A stretch of DNA of 6,580 nt, taken from the NCBI GenBank assembly GCA_020441735.1, contig JAGRLQ010000005.1, positions 8,286 through 14,865 of the forward strand. The letters are read 5' to 3'. The notes beneath the pieces are model-generated. The model ran no database searches, had not been told where the DNA came from, and was given only the letters and a program-made list of their open reading frames with translations. The first letter of the stretch is position 1. Every line of letters starts with the position of its first letter. Positions 1-6,186 of the stretch are shown piece after piece. The position numbers and the translations under genes are program-made. The stretch comes from Nitratireductor sp. GTDB lineage: Bacteria > Pseudomonadota > Alphaproteobacteria > Rhizobiales > Rhizobiaceae.

Positions 1-1013
1 CCCTTGCGCTGGATGAACTCGAAAAAGATCGGGCCAATCACGGTCTTGGAGAAAATCTGCAGCAGGATTTTCGTCTCTCCGCCGCCGACAACCCCTTCGC
101 CGTCGATCAGGATGCCGTGTTTCATCATTCGATCCTTCGGTTCGTCATGGCCCCTTACGCGGTCATAGCTCATGTCGTAATAGGTCTCGGGCGGGCCGGG
201 CATGAATTTCAACCCCTGATCGGCGATCGCATCGGTCGCTGAGTAGATGTCCTCGGTTCCGATGGCGATGTGCTGAATGCCTTCGCCATTGTACTTCTTG
301 AGATACGCCACGATCTGGCCGTTGTCGCTGCGGTCTTCATTGATCGGAATGCGGATCTTGCCACAGGGCGAGGTGAGCGCCCTGCTGAAGAGGCCGGTAA
401 ATTTGCCCTCGATGTCGAAGAAGCGGATTTCCCGGAAATTGAACAAATCGCCGTAGAACCGGAACCAGACATCCATGTTGCCCTTGAAGACATTGTGGGT
501 CAGGTGATCGAGATAATAGAAGCCGACCCCTTCGGGCTTCGGATCGGTCTCACCCAGCCAGTCGAATTCCCCGCCATAGGGTGAGCCCTTTTCGCCGTAG
601 CTATCGACAAAATAGATCAGCGAGCCGCCAATGCCCGTGATGGCAGGCACGTCGAGCGTCTTGTCATTGCCTTCATAGGGCGTCGCACCCCTGGCAACCG
701 CATGATCGAAAGCATGCCTGGCATCGACCACTCGCCAGGCCATGGAAGGGGCGCAGGGACCATGTTCGGCCACGAAACGCTCAGCAAACGAGCCGGGCTC
801 GGCATTGATGATGTAGTTGATGTCGCCCTGCCGCCAGACCGTGATGGCCTTTTTCTTGTGCCGCGCCACGGGAACAAATCCCATCCGGGAAAACAGGCCC
901 TCAAGCTCGGCGGGCTCGGGATGGGAAAACTCGACGAACTCGAACCCGTCCGTGCCGGCCGGATTTTCTTCTGTGATCTGCGCCACCGGCGCGTCATGTG
1001 GAAACGGACCCAT
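1..1013 (-). CDS. hpd: 4-hydroxyphenylpyruvate dioxygenase (3' end outside window)
   Basis: Converts 4-hydroxyphenylpyruvate to homogentisate using Fe(II) and O2, the second step of tyrosine catabolism, in the cytoplasm. Translating the minus strand from the ATG at 1013 gives 337 residues with no stop before the window edge. The family usually has about 355-370 residues, so only the last few tens are missing. All three expected iron ligands are visible: His170 in DHLTHNV, His248 in GIQHIAI and Glu332 in FFEFIQR. Their spacing of 78 and 84 residues fits the family. The C-terminal catalytic domain also shows the typical glycine-rich stretch near 306-312, followed by KILLQIFS. The start is supported by AAGAGG at 1026-1021, about 7 bases upstream. 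The gene is divergent from an Lrp-type regulator that probably controls it. Family assignment is very secure; the missing C-terminus cannot be judged. Confidence 0.97.
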   Translation of the reverse strand, partial: MGPFPHDAPVAQITEENPAGTDGFEFVEFSHPEPAELEGLFSRMGFVPVARHKKKAITVWRQGDINYIINAEPGSFAERFVAEHGPCAPSMAWRVVDARHAFDHAVARGATPYEGNDKTLDVPAITGIGGSLIYFVDSYGEKGSPYGGEFDWLGETDPKPEGVGFYYLDHLTHNVFKGNMDVWFRFYGDLFNFREIRFFDIEGKFTGLFSRALTSPCGKIRIPINEDRSDNGQIVAYLKKYNGEGIQHIAIGTEDIYSATDAIADQGLKFMPGPPETYYDMSYDRVRGHDEPKDRMMKHGILIDGEGVVGGGETKILLQIFSKTVIGPIFFEFIQRK

Positions 1014-1149
1014 GATGCTTCCTCTTGATAACAATGCTTCGCCAACAGGATAGTGCAAATTTAATGCACAGAGCGTGCAAACATTACGCTGCAAAAGCTA
1101 TTGGTACATGTTACTTGCAATTCTTGGTGAAAACATACACGCTACACGC
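1014..1149. promoter_or_regulatory. Divergent hpd/Lrp control region with phased TGCA cores
   Basis: This 136-bp spacer must hold the promoters of both flanking genes and is more AT-rich than the coding DNA around it. TGCA occurs at 1054, 1065, 1076, 1090 and 1116. The first three are exactly 11 bp apart, so they face the same side of the helix. The first two form a perfect inverted repeat, GTGCA-N7-TGCAC (1053-1069), and the last lies in the palindrome TTGCAA (1115-1120). Lrp/AsnC octamers are known to bind helically phased, partly palindromic sites and often control a divergent neighbour. Assigning this array to the adjacent regulator is inference. A weak plus-strand promoter candidate is TTGATA (1025-1030), an 18-bp spacer and GATAGT (1049-1054), which would overlap the first TGCA core. 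I see no convincing promoter for hpd. Confidence 0.55.
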
Positions 1150-1614
1150 ATGCTGGATCGCCTGGATATCAAACTGCTTCACGCGCTACAGGAAGATGGC
1201 CGCCTGACCAATCAGGAACTGGCTGAGCGAGTCGGGCTTTCCGCCAGTCAGTGTTCGCGGCGGCGTGCCAGGCTCGAAAGCGACGGCACCATTATTGGCT
1301 ACCGGGCCGTCATCGCACCGGAAAAGACCGGCTTTGACCTTACGGTTTTCATCGATGTCACGCTCAATACCCACAATCCCGACAATTCCCGCCGCTTCGC
1401 CAGCCTGATCGACCGCATACCGGAAGTGCGGGAAGCCTGCTCCCTGACCGGCGAGATGGATTATCGCCTCAAGATACTGGTACGCAGCCTTTCCGAACTG
1501 GGCGAGATCATCAATGAACGCCTGCTGCCGGATGCTTCCGTCCAGACGGTCAAGAGCACGATTGTCATCAAGCAGTTGAAGGACGCACCGGGCGTTCCGC
1601 TGGAACTGTTGTAG
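1150..1614 (+). CDS. Lrp/AsnC family transcriptional regulator
   Basis: Predicted DNA-binding regulator of 154 residues, the usual size of the family. A winged helix-turn-helix covers about residues 4-52: LDIKLLHALQEDGR, then NQELAERVGLS and a recognition helix SQCSRRRARLE. It is followed by the DGTIIGY hinge strand typical of Lrp proteins. Residues 63-141 form the RAM effector/oligomerisation domain, with the conserved TGEMDYRLKI motif at 100-109. The ATG at 1150 is chosen because the family homology begins there. The frame stays open upstream to a GTG at 1075, but that extension looks unlike the family. No good ribosome-binding site precedes 1150: GGTGA at 1126-1130 is about 19 bases away, so the start is less certain than the identity. 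The gene diverges from hpd, suggesting that it controls tyrosine or phenylalanine degradation in response to an aromatic amino acid. That role is inferred from position only. Confidence 0.92.
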   Translation: MLDRLDIKLLHALQEDGRLTNQELAERVGLSASQCSRRRARLESDGTIIGYRAVIAPEKTGFDLTVFIDVTLNTHNPDNSRRFASLIDRIPEVREACSLTGEMDYRLKILVRSLSELGEIINERLLPDASVQTVKSTIVIKQLKDAPGVPLELL

Positions 1615-1616
1615 GA

Positions 1617-2783
1617 TCAGGACGCCGGCATTAGCGTCTCAACCAGCTTCGCCCAGTAGGACGTGCCGTGCGGAATGGCTTCATCGTTGAAGTCATAGGC
1701 CGGATGGTGCAGGCCTGCCGTATCCCCGTTGCCCATGAAGATGTAGGCGCCGGGCCGGGCATTCAGCATATAGGCGAAATCCTCGCCACCCAGCGTCGCC
1801 CGCACCTGCGAATTGACACCGCTTTCGCCGGCCACCAGCTTCGCCACTCCGACCGCCTTGCGGGTCGCCGCGTCATCGTTGACCGTCACCGGATAGCCGA
1901 CGCGGAAATCCATCTCGTAGGTTGCCCCCGCCATCTTCGTCACCATGTCGGTCATCGCGTACAGGCGTTCCTCCGCGAGCTTTCTCGTCTCGTCGCCTAG
2001 TGAGCGGATGGTGCCGTTGATCATCGCCGTCTCCGGGATGACGTTATAGGTATTGCCCGCATGGAACTGGGTGATGGACACGACCAGCCCCTCCAGCGGA
2101 TGGACATTGCGGGATCGGATGGTCTGCAGCGCGGTAACCAGTTGCGCCCCCACGACAATCGGGTCGACCCCCTGATGCGGCATGGCCGCATGCGATCCCC
2201 TTCCCTTGATGGTGATGGTGAATTCATCGGTGGAAGCCATGATCGGCCCTTCGCAGATGGCGAACTTGCCGACTTCCAGCCCCGGCATGTTGTGCAGGCC
2301 GTAAACCTCTTCGATACCGAAGCGCTCCATCAACCCGTCCTGCACCATGGCCTCGCCACCGGCACCACCCTCTTCTGCCGGTTGGAAGATCATCACCGCT
2401 GTGCCGGCAAAATTGCGGGTTTCGGCCAGATATCGTGCGGCACCCAGCAGCATCGCCGTATGCCCGTCATGACCGCAGGCATGCATCTTGCCGTTGTTTT
2501 TGGAGGCATAGGGCAGGCCGGTTTCCTCGGTAATCGGCAGCGCATCCATGTCGGCACGAAGGCCGATCACCCGGTCGCCGGGCCTGCTTCCCCGGATGAT
2601 GCCCACCACGCCCGTTCTGCCGATGCCGGTTACCACCTCGTCGCAGCCGAACGCCTTCAGTTTTTCAGCCACATCGCCCGCCGTGTCATGAACATCGTAC
2701 ATGAGCTCGGGATTGGTATGATAAGCTCGGCGCCATGCCGTGATTTCATCATGAAGCTCTGCCATGCGGTTGATTATGGCCAT
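1617..2783 (-). CDS. M20D family amidohydrolase (hippurate hydrolase / N-acyl-amino-acid deacylase type)
   Basis: Metal-dependent hydrolase of 388 residues, probably cytoplasmic, that cleaves N-acyl or amide bonds of amino-acid conjugates. Relatives include hippurate hydrolase, IAA-amino-acid hydrolases and aminoacylases; the substrate cannot be told from sequence. Visible metal-site motifs are HACGHDGH (Cys103, His105), PAEEGG (Glu137, Glu138), GLHNMP (His164) and LHHPAYDFND near the end (His359). The lid/dimerisation domain spans about residues 187-300 and carries GRGSHAAMPHQGVDP. All key residues are present and the length is normal. The ATG at 2783 is preferred because AGAGGG lies just upstream and the homology (HDEITAWRRAYHTNPE) starts near there. 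The frame stays open 103 codons further, to 3092, but that stretch lies opposite the carboxypeptidase gene and resembles no M20 protein. The gene is convergent with the Lrp-type regulator with 2 bp between the stop codons, leaving no room for a separate terminator. Confidence 0.94.
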   Translation of the reverse strand: MAIINRMAELHDEITAWRRAYHTNPELMYDVHDTAGDVAEKLKAFGCDEVVTGIGRTGVVGIIRGSRPGDRVIGLRADMDALPITEETGLPYASKNNGKMHACGHDGHTAMLLGAARYLAETRNFAGTAVMIFQPAEEGGAGGEAMVQDGLMERFGIEEVYGLHNMPGLEVGKFAICEGPIMASTDEFTITIKGRGSHAAMPHQGVDPIVVGAQLVTALQTIRSRNVHPLEGLVVSITQFHAGNTYNVIPETAMINGTIRSLGDETRKLAEERLYAMTDMVTKMAGATYEMDFRVGYPVTVNDDAATRKAVGVAKLVAGESGVNSQVRATLGGEDFAYMLNARPGAYIFMGNGDTAGLHHPAYDFNDEAIPHGTSYWAKLVETLMPAS

Positions 2784-2891
2784 GCTGCCCTCTAGGAATT
2801 GAAAACGGTTCTGTATCTGCGGGATCGCCGGCTGGCATCCGGGTCTGTCACCAAGCCTGTATCGTGAACCTGAATCAAGGTGAAGTAAACA
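2784..2891. promoter_or_regulatory. Divergent spacer between the M20 hydrolase and carboxypeptidase genes
   Basis: This 108-bp region lies between two divergent start codons and must contain promoters for both. It holds a good ribosome-binding site on each side: AGAGGG for the hydrolase on the minus strand, and AAGGTGA at 2877-2883, 8 bases before the carboxypeptidase ATG. I could not find a -35/-10 pair with good spacing on either strand, and no clear operator palindrome. Confidence 0.5.
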
Positions 2892-4115
2892 ATGACCGTG
2901 GCGCGCCGGAAAATATTCGCAGCCCTTTGCAGCGGGATCTTCGCCTGCCTGAGCCTGATTGTCCTGCTGCTGGTCCCGGCAACCGTACAGGCCCAGCAGG
3001 ACGGACCTCCCTTTCCCGACATTCCCTATGTTCTGGTAGATACCGCCGGCAACCGGGTTCTTGCTGCAAACCGCATCGACGACCGCTGGCATCCTGCATC
3101 GCTGACCAAGCTGATGACGGCATATGTTACTTTCCGGGCCATCGAGCGTGGCGAGATTTCACCGGGTTCACCGGTAACCGTTACCACCAACGCGGTGAAA
3201 GTTCCGCCAAGCCGCATGGGATATCCCAAGGATACAAGGCTGCGCTTCGATACCGCACTTCAGATTCTGATCGTCAAAAGCGCCAACGACATCGCCGTGG
3301 CAGTCGCCGAATCCCTTGCCGGAACCGTCCCGGCTTTTGTTGCCCGCATGAACGAGGAAGCACAAAGGCTGGGACTTGAAAACACCCGCTTCGTCAATCC
3401 CAACGGGCTGCACGATACCGGCCAGTATGTCTCCGCCCGGGACATGGTGATCCTTTCCAGCGCCATCTGGAACGAATTTCCCCAGTACCGTGAATTCTTC
3501 GAGACGCCGACCATCAAAGCAGGCGACCGGCTCTATACCTCCTATAATCTGCTGCTGGAGCGCTTTGACGGCACTACCGGCATGAAGACCGGCTTTGTCT
3601 GCGCTTCCGGCTACAACATTGTTGCGAGCGCCGAACGGGGTAGCCGCAGGCTGGTTGCTGTCGTGTTTGGCGCCTCCTCTCAGACCGAGCGGGCGGAACT
3701 TGCCGCCCGGCTGTTGCTCAGAGGATTTGCAACGCCCGAAGGCCGGACGATGGCGGACATTGCCCATCCTGCAGCGCCAGTAAGGCCGGTCAACATGCGG
3801 CCGGTGCTGTGCACCGAAAAGGCCCGTCAGAGCCGCTACGACCCGGCCTCGGAAACCGCTGTCATCAAGTCGAAATGGCTGCACCCGCGCCAGGTGACAA
3901 AAAAGCCCGTCGTCGTTGCCACCGGCGGGGTCGATGGCGACCCGAGCCCGGCATGGCTTGCCCGCGCCTTCATACCCTCGCGTGTGCCACTGCCAATAAA
4001 ACGGCCCGAATATTCCGTGGTTGGCGTCGATGGCGAAGCGCTCGACAGCGAAGCCCTGTTGCGCGGCACGGTTCCTGTTCCCGTGCGCCGTCCTGCTGCC
4101 AGCGCGGTCCAATAG
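2892..4115 (+). CDS. Secreted D-alanyl-D-alanine carboxypeptidase (peptidase S11, low-molecular-mass PBP)
   Basis: Removes the terminal D-Ala from peptidoglycan stem pentapeptides in the periplasm and so limits cross-linking. The 407-residue protein begins with a signal peptide: ARRK, a hydrophobic core over about residues 8-30, and a likely cut after Ala34 in TVQA-QQ. The three active-site motifs of the penicillin-binding fold are intact: SLTK (Ser70-Lys73), SAN (130-132) and KTG (232-234). The family stretch FVNPNGLHDTGQYVSARDM lies between the last two. The catalytic domain ends near residue 280. The remaining ~125 residues look low in structure and rich in Pro, Arg and Val, with no recognisable PBP5 C-terminal domain and no obvious amphipathic membrane anchor. 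They contain two similar motifs, VPLPIKRP (365-372) and VPVPVRRP (394-401). The start is supported by AAGGTGA 8 bases upstream. It is followed after 8 bp by a CobW-type GTPase, so the two are probably co-transcribed. DacA/DacF-like, but I do not assign a specific symbol. Confidence 0.95.
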   Translation: MTVARRKIFAALCSGIFACLSLIVLLLVPATVQAQQDGPPFPDIPYVLVDTAGNRVLAANRIDDRWHPASLTKLMTAYVTFRAIERGEISPGSPVTVTTNAVKVPPSRMGYPKDTRLRFDTALQILIVKSANDIAVAVAESLAGTVPAFVARMNEEAQRLGLENTRFVNPNGLHDTGQYVSARDMVILSSAIWNEFPQYREFFETPTIKAGDRLYTSYNLLLERFDGTTGMKTGFVCASGYNIVASAERGSRRLVAVVFGASSQTERAELAARLLLRGFATPEGRTMADIAHPAAPVRPVNMRPVLCTEKARQSRYDPASETAVIKSKWLHPRQVTKKPVVVATGGVDGDPSPAWLARAFIPSRVPLPIKRPEYSVVGVDGEALDSEALLRGTVPVPVRRPAASAVQ

Positions 4116-4123
4116 GCCGCCGG

Positions 4124-5200
4124 ATGGATACGCAGGCAGGCAAAGGGAGCACAATCCCCGTCCTTGTGCTGACCGGGTTTCTTGGCGCCGGCAAGACCAC
4201 CCTGCTCAACGCCCTGCTCAAACAGCCGGCCCTTGCCAGCACCGCTGTCATCATCAACGAATTCGGCGAGGTTTCGCTCGATCATCATCTCGTGGAGAGC
4301 GCCGATGGGGGCATCATCGAACTGGCCAACGGCTGCCTGTGCTGCACGGTGCGCGGTCAACTCGTTGATACGCTTGCCAACCTGCTGATGCGCGACCCAG
4401 TGCCTGCCGCAATCATCATCGAAACGACGGGGCTCGCCGATCCCTTGCCCGTATTGGCCGCCATCCTGTCGGCGCCTGAGATCAGCGGGCAATTGTCTTT
4501 TCGCGGCCTGTTCACGGTTTTCGATGCCGTAACCGGAATGGAAACTCTCGACCGCTACGACGAAGCCAGAAACCAGATCATGCTGGCCGACCGCATCATC
4601 CTGTCAAAGACAGACCAGTCTGGAGACCCGTCCGCGATCAAGGACCGTCTGATGTCTTTCAATGCGGCGGCTCAAATCCTTACTCCAGCAGAATTGCTTG
4701 ACGAAATTGCCGCCAGCGATACAGGCAACTGGCTTCAGGACATCATCCCTGTCACCCGCCAGCTTGAGAGCAATGAAGGGCACGCCCACCACCATCACCA
4801 TGACATCAATCGCCACAGCGAGCGCATCTGCTGCGTTACCCTGCGTTCTCAAACGCCTGTCAAACACGCCCAACTCGACCTTTTTCTCGATCTGATGCTG
4901 TCAGCCCATGGCGATCATGTCCTGCGCATCAAGGGGCTGGTCGATGTGGAGGGCGAGGAAAGGCCGCTTCTCATTCAGGCTGCCGGACGGCGCCTGAGCG
5001 AACCGGAATTCCTGCCGGCCTGGCCCGATGGGGTTGCAACAACCAGTCTCGTGATCTTCCTCGATGGTATGAAGCCCGAGTTTGTTACAGGTCTTTTCGC
5101 CAGCACAACGAACCAGCCATCCATCGACCGTGCCGACCAGCAGGCGCTGGCGGACAATCCTCTTGCCATTGGCGGCATGCGTTTCAGCGGGCCGGAATAG
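4124..5200 (+). CDS. CobW/COG0523 family GTP-binding metallochaperone
   Basis: P-loop GTPase of 358 residues in the G3E group, whose members deliver metal ions (zinc, cobalt, others) to target proteins in the cytoplasm. Motifs in order: Walker A GFLGAGKTT (18-26), NEFGE (45-49), the metal-binding CLCC (Cys71, Cys73, Cys74), IIIETTGLADP (97-107), and SKTD (161-164) in place of the usual NKxD guanine-specificity motif. A histidine-rich loop at 220-226 (HAHHHHH) separates the GTPase domain from the CobW C-terminal domain (about 235-325). The ATG at 4124 is the family-consistent start. The frame is open further upstream inside the carboxypeptidase gene, but that part has no matching motifs. The ribosome-binding site is weak and the previous stop is only 8 bp away, so translation may be coupled. 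The His-rich loop favours a zinc-type metal, but the metal and client are unknown. No cobalamin genes are present, so it should not be read as the cobalamin CobW. Confidence 0.94.
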   Translation: MDTQAGKGSTIPVLVLTGFLGAGKTTLLNALLKQPALASTAVIINEFGEVSLDHHLVESADGGIIELANGCLCCTVRGQLVDTLANLLMRDPVPAAIIIETTGLADPLPVLAAILSAPEISGQLSFRGLFTVFDAVTGMETLDRYDEARNQIMLADRIILSKTDQSGDPSAIKDRLMSFNAAAQILTPAELLDEIAASDTGNWLQDIIPVTRQLESNEGHAHHHHHDINRHSERICCVTLRSQTPVKHAQLDLFLDLMLSAHGDHVLRIKGLVDVEGEERPLLIQAAGRRLSEPEFLPAWPDGVATTSLVIFLDGMKPEFVTGLFASTTNQPSIDRADQQALADNPLAIGGMRFSGPE

Positions 5201-5205
5201 TCCCT

Positions 5206-5442
5206 CTATTGTCCCTGCTTGCGCAGCAGATAACGCTGATACCCGTCTGCTTCCTCAGACATTACGAGATCGTGTCCGTCGTTTTCACAGAAGGCCGGGA
5301 TATCGATTGCCGAAAGGGGATCGGTGGTTTCGACCCACAATAATTCACCGGCCGCGAGGCTGCGCATTGCCTTTTTCGCCTTGAGGACCGGCAGCGGGCA
5401 GTTAAGCCCGCGAACATCCAGAATCTGCGCCTCATCACTCAT
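5206..5442 (-). CDS. TusA/SirA/YedF-like sulfurtransferase family protein
   Basis: Small cytoplasmic protein of 78 residues, matching the usual 75-80 of the TusA family, whose members carry persulfide sulfur on a cysteine. The signature motif is clear: DVRGLNCPLPVLKAKKAM at residues 9-26, with Cys15 in the CPxP element. The expected alternating strand-helix pattern follows: a strand at LLWVETTD, then a helix beginning near SAIDIPAF and a last strand near YQRYLLRK. The ATG at 5442 is chosen because it gives family length. In-frame ATGs at 5460 and 5526 would add tails that look unlike the family. No strong ribosome-binding site is seen before 5442. Its stop is 5 bp from the end of the convergent GTPase gene. 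No partner such as tusBCDE or mnmA is nearby, so a tRNA-thiolation role specifically is not shown. It could equally serve another sulfur-transfer or redox path. Confidence 0.9.
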   Translation of the reverse strand: MSDEAQILDVRGLNCPLPVLKAKKAMRSLAAGELLWVETTDPLSAIDIPAFCENDGHDLVMSEEADGYQRYLLRKQGQ

Positions 5443-5540
5443 CTTGCATTTGCCAAACATTCGCGGTTTCAGCCTTGCAAACACATAGGCGGGCAGCAGA
5501 TGATAGGCAACAAGCTGAATACGCATGCGTGGAGAAAGCC
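5443..5540. promoter_or_regulatory. Divergent spacer between the TusA-like and DUF924 genes
   Basis: This 98-bp region separates two divergent genes. A perfect 10-bp palindrome, ACGCATGCGT (5521-5530), sits directly against the GGAG ribosome-binding site (5531-5534) of the right-hand gene. A weak plus-strand promoter candidate is TTGCAA (5475-5480), an 18-bp spacer and GATGAT (5499-5504). Its -10 matches consensus at 4 of 6 bases. The promoter call is low confidence; the palindrome is directly visible. Confidence 0.35.
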
Positions 5541-6080
5541 ATGAGCCAATGGAAAGAGGTTTTGGAGTTCTGGAACGAGGCCGGCCCCGAGAAGTGGTTT
5601 ACCAGGAATGACGCCTTCGATCGCGAGCTGGAGGAGCGCTTTCTTGCGCTGAACGAAGCCGCCGCCAAGGGTGAGCACGATGACTGGAAAGACGACCCGC
5701 AATCCTGCCTGGCGTTCATCCTGGTGCTCGACCAGTTCTCGCGCAATCTTTTCCGCGAAGACGGCAAGGCTTTCTCACGCGATGCAAGGGCACTGGAAAT
5801 GGCCCGTTTCGCACTGGAGCAAGGCTACCCGGGTCAGGTTGCCGATGATGTCCGCTTCTTTCTCTACATGCCCTTCATGCACAGCGAGAGCATCGCTGAC
5901 CAGGAGATGAGCCTGCGCCTGCAGCACAGCGCGGTGGGCGCCGGGGGCATGAAATATGCCCGCGAACACCACGACATCATTGCCCGCTTCGGCCGTTTTC
6001 CGCACCGCAATCCGGTTCTGGGCCGCCACACCACGCCGGCAGAACAGGCGTTTCTGGACGGCGGCGGCTTCAAGGGCTGA
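5541..6080 (+). CDS. DUF924 family protein of unknown function
   Basis: Predicted soluble protein of 179 residues, close to the usual size of the DUF924 family (PF06041), which is widespread in proteobacteria and some eukaryotes and is predicted to adopt a TPR-like all-helical fold. No enzymatic role is established that I know of. Recognisable family blocks are the N-terminal EVLEFWNEAGPEKWF (6-20), LDQFSRNLFR (63-72), FFLYMPFMHSE (106-116) and HHDIIARFGRFPHRN (143-157). These blocks are rich in conserved aromatic, His and Arg residues, which hints at a ligand or RNA pocket, but that is speculation. The ATG at 5541 has GGAG 6 bases upstream. The frame is open earlier (to a TTG at 5475), but without such a site. 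There is no signal peptide or membrane segment. It is transcribed away from the TusA-like gene and followed by a separate gene after 106 bp. Confidence 0.9.
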   Translation: MSQWKEVLEFWNEAGPEKWFTRNDAFDRELEERFLALNEAAAKGEHDDWKDDPQSCLAFILVLDQFSRNLFREDGKAFSRDARALEMARFALEQGYPGQVADDVRFFLYMPFMHSESIADQEMSLRLQHSAVGAGGMKYAREHHDIIARFGRFPHRNPVLGRHTTPAEQAFLDGGGFKG

Positions 6081-6186
6081 TCCTTTGAAGGCAATACGCC
6101 CGGATTTCGCCGATCATGGTTAACAGGGCAGGGCGAGCCGTTAACCAGTGCGCCAGTTTCGAACCCTTTCTTAAGTGCTTCTTGGT
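6081..6186. promoter_or_regulatory. Intergenic region with GGTTAAC inverted repeat, possible CtrA-type sites
   Basis: The 106-bp gap before the flippase gene carries GGTTAAC (6118-6124) and its exact inverted copy GTTAACC (6140-6146), separated by 15 bases. The core GTTAAC is itself a palindrome, and its two copies start 21 bp apart, which is two helical turns. The left copy extends to ATGGTTAA (6116-6123), the complement of TTAACCAT, the half-site I associate with the cell-cycle regulator CtrA in rhizobia. The right copy, TTAACCAG, differs at the last base. The repeat is seen directly; the CtrA link is inference. It is unlikely to be an intrinsic terminator, because the stem is AT-rich and no T-run follows. 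Confidence 0.4.

Noticed and set aside
2061..2795. Open frame of 244 codons on the plus strand opposite the M20 hydrolase gene
   Set aside because: The translation is rich in His, Arg and Asp without domain motifs, and the opposite strand encodes a complete enzyme; this is a shadow frame.
2784..3092. 103-codon N-terminal extension of the M20 hydrolase
   Set aside because: It overlaps the divergent carboxypeptidase gene, has no M20 similarity, and a good ribosome-binding site precedes the ATG at 2783.
3809..4123. 105-codon upstream extension of the CobW-type GTPase
   Set aside because: It lies within the carboxypeptidase gene in another frame and lacks any motif; the GTPase homology begins just after the ATG at 4124.
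3168..4154. Long open frame of 328 codons on the minus strand opposite the carboxypeptidase gene
   Set aside because: It mirrors a well-supported gene with three intact catalytic motifs, has no family-like motif of its own, and is expected by chance in GC-rich DNA.
4781..4802. Run of CAC/CAT triplets as a DNA repeat or an artificial His tag
   Set aside because: It encodes an internal His-rich loop in the expected place of a CobW-type protein with mixed codons, a natural feature of that family.
5214..5230. Short hairpin CTGC...GCAG at the end of the TusA-like gene
   Set aside because: It is only 4 bp long, lies within coding sequence and has no adjacent T-run on either strand.
6118..6146. 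Inverted repeat after the DUF924 gene as an intrinsic terminator
   Set aside because: The 7-bp stem is AT-rich with a 15-base loop, and no T-run follows, so it fits a protein-binding site better than a terminator.
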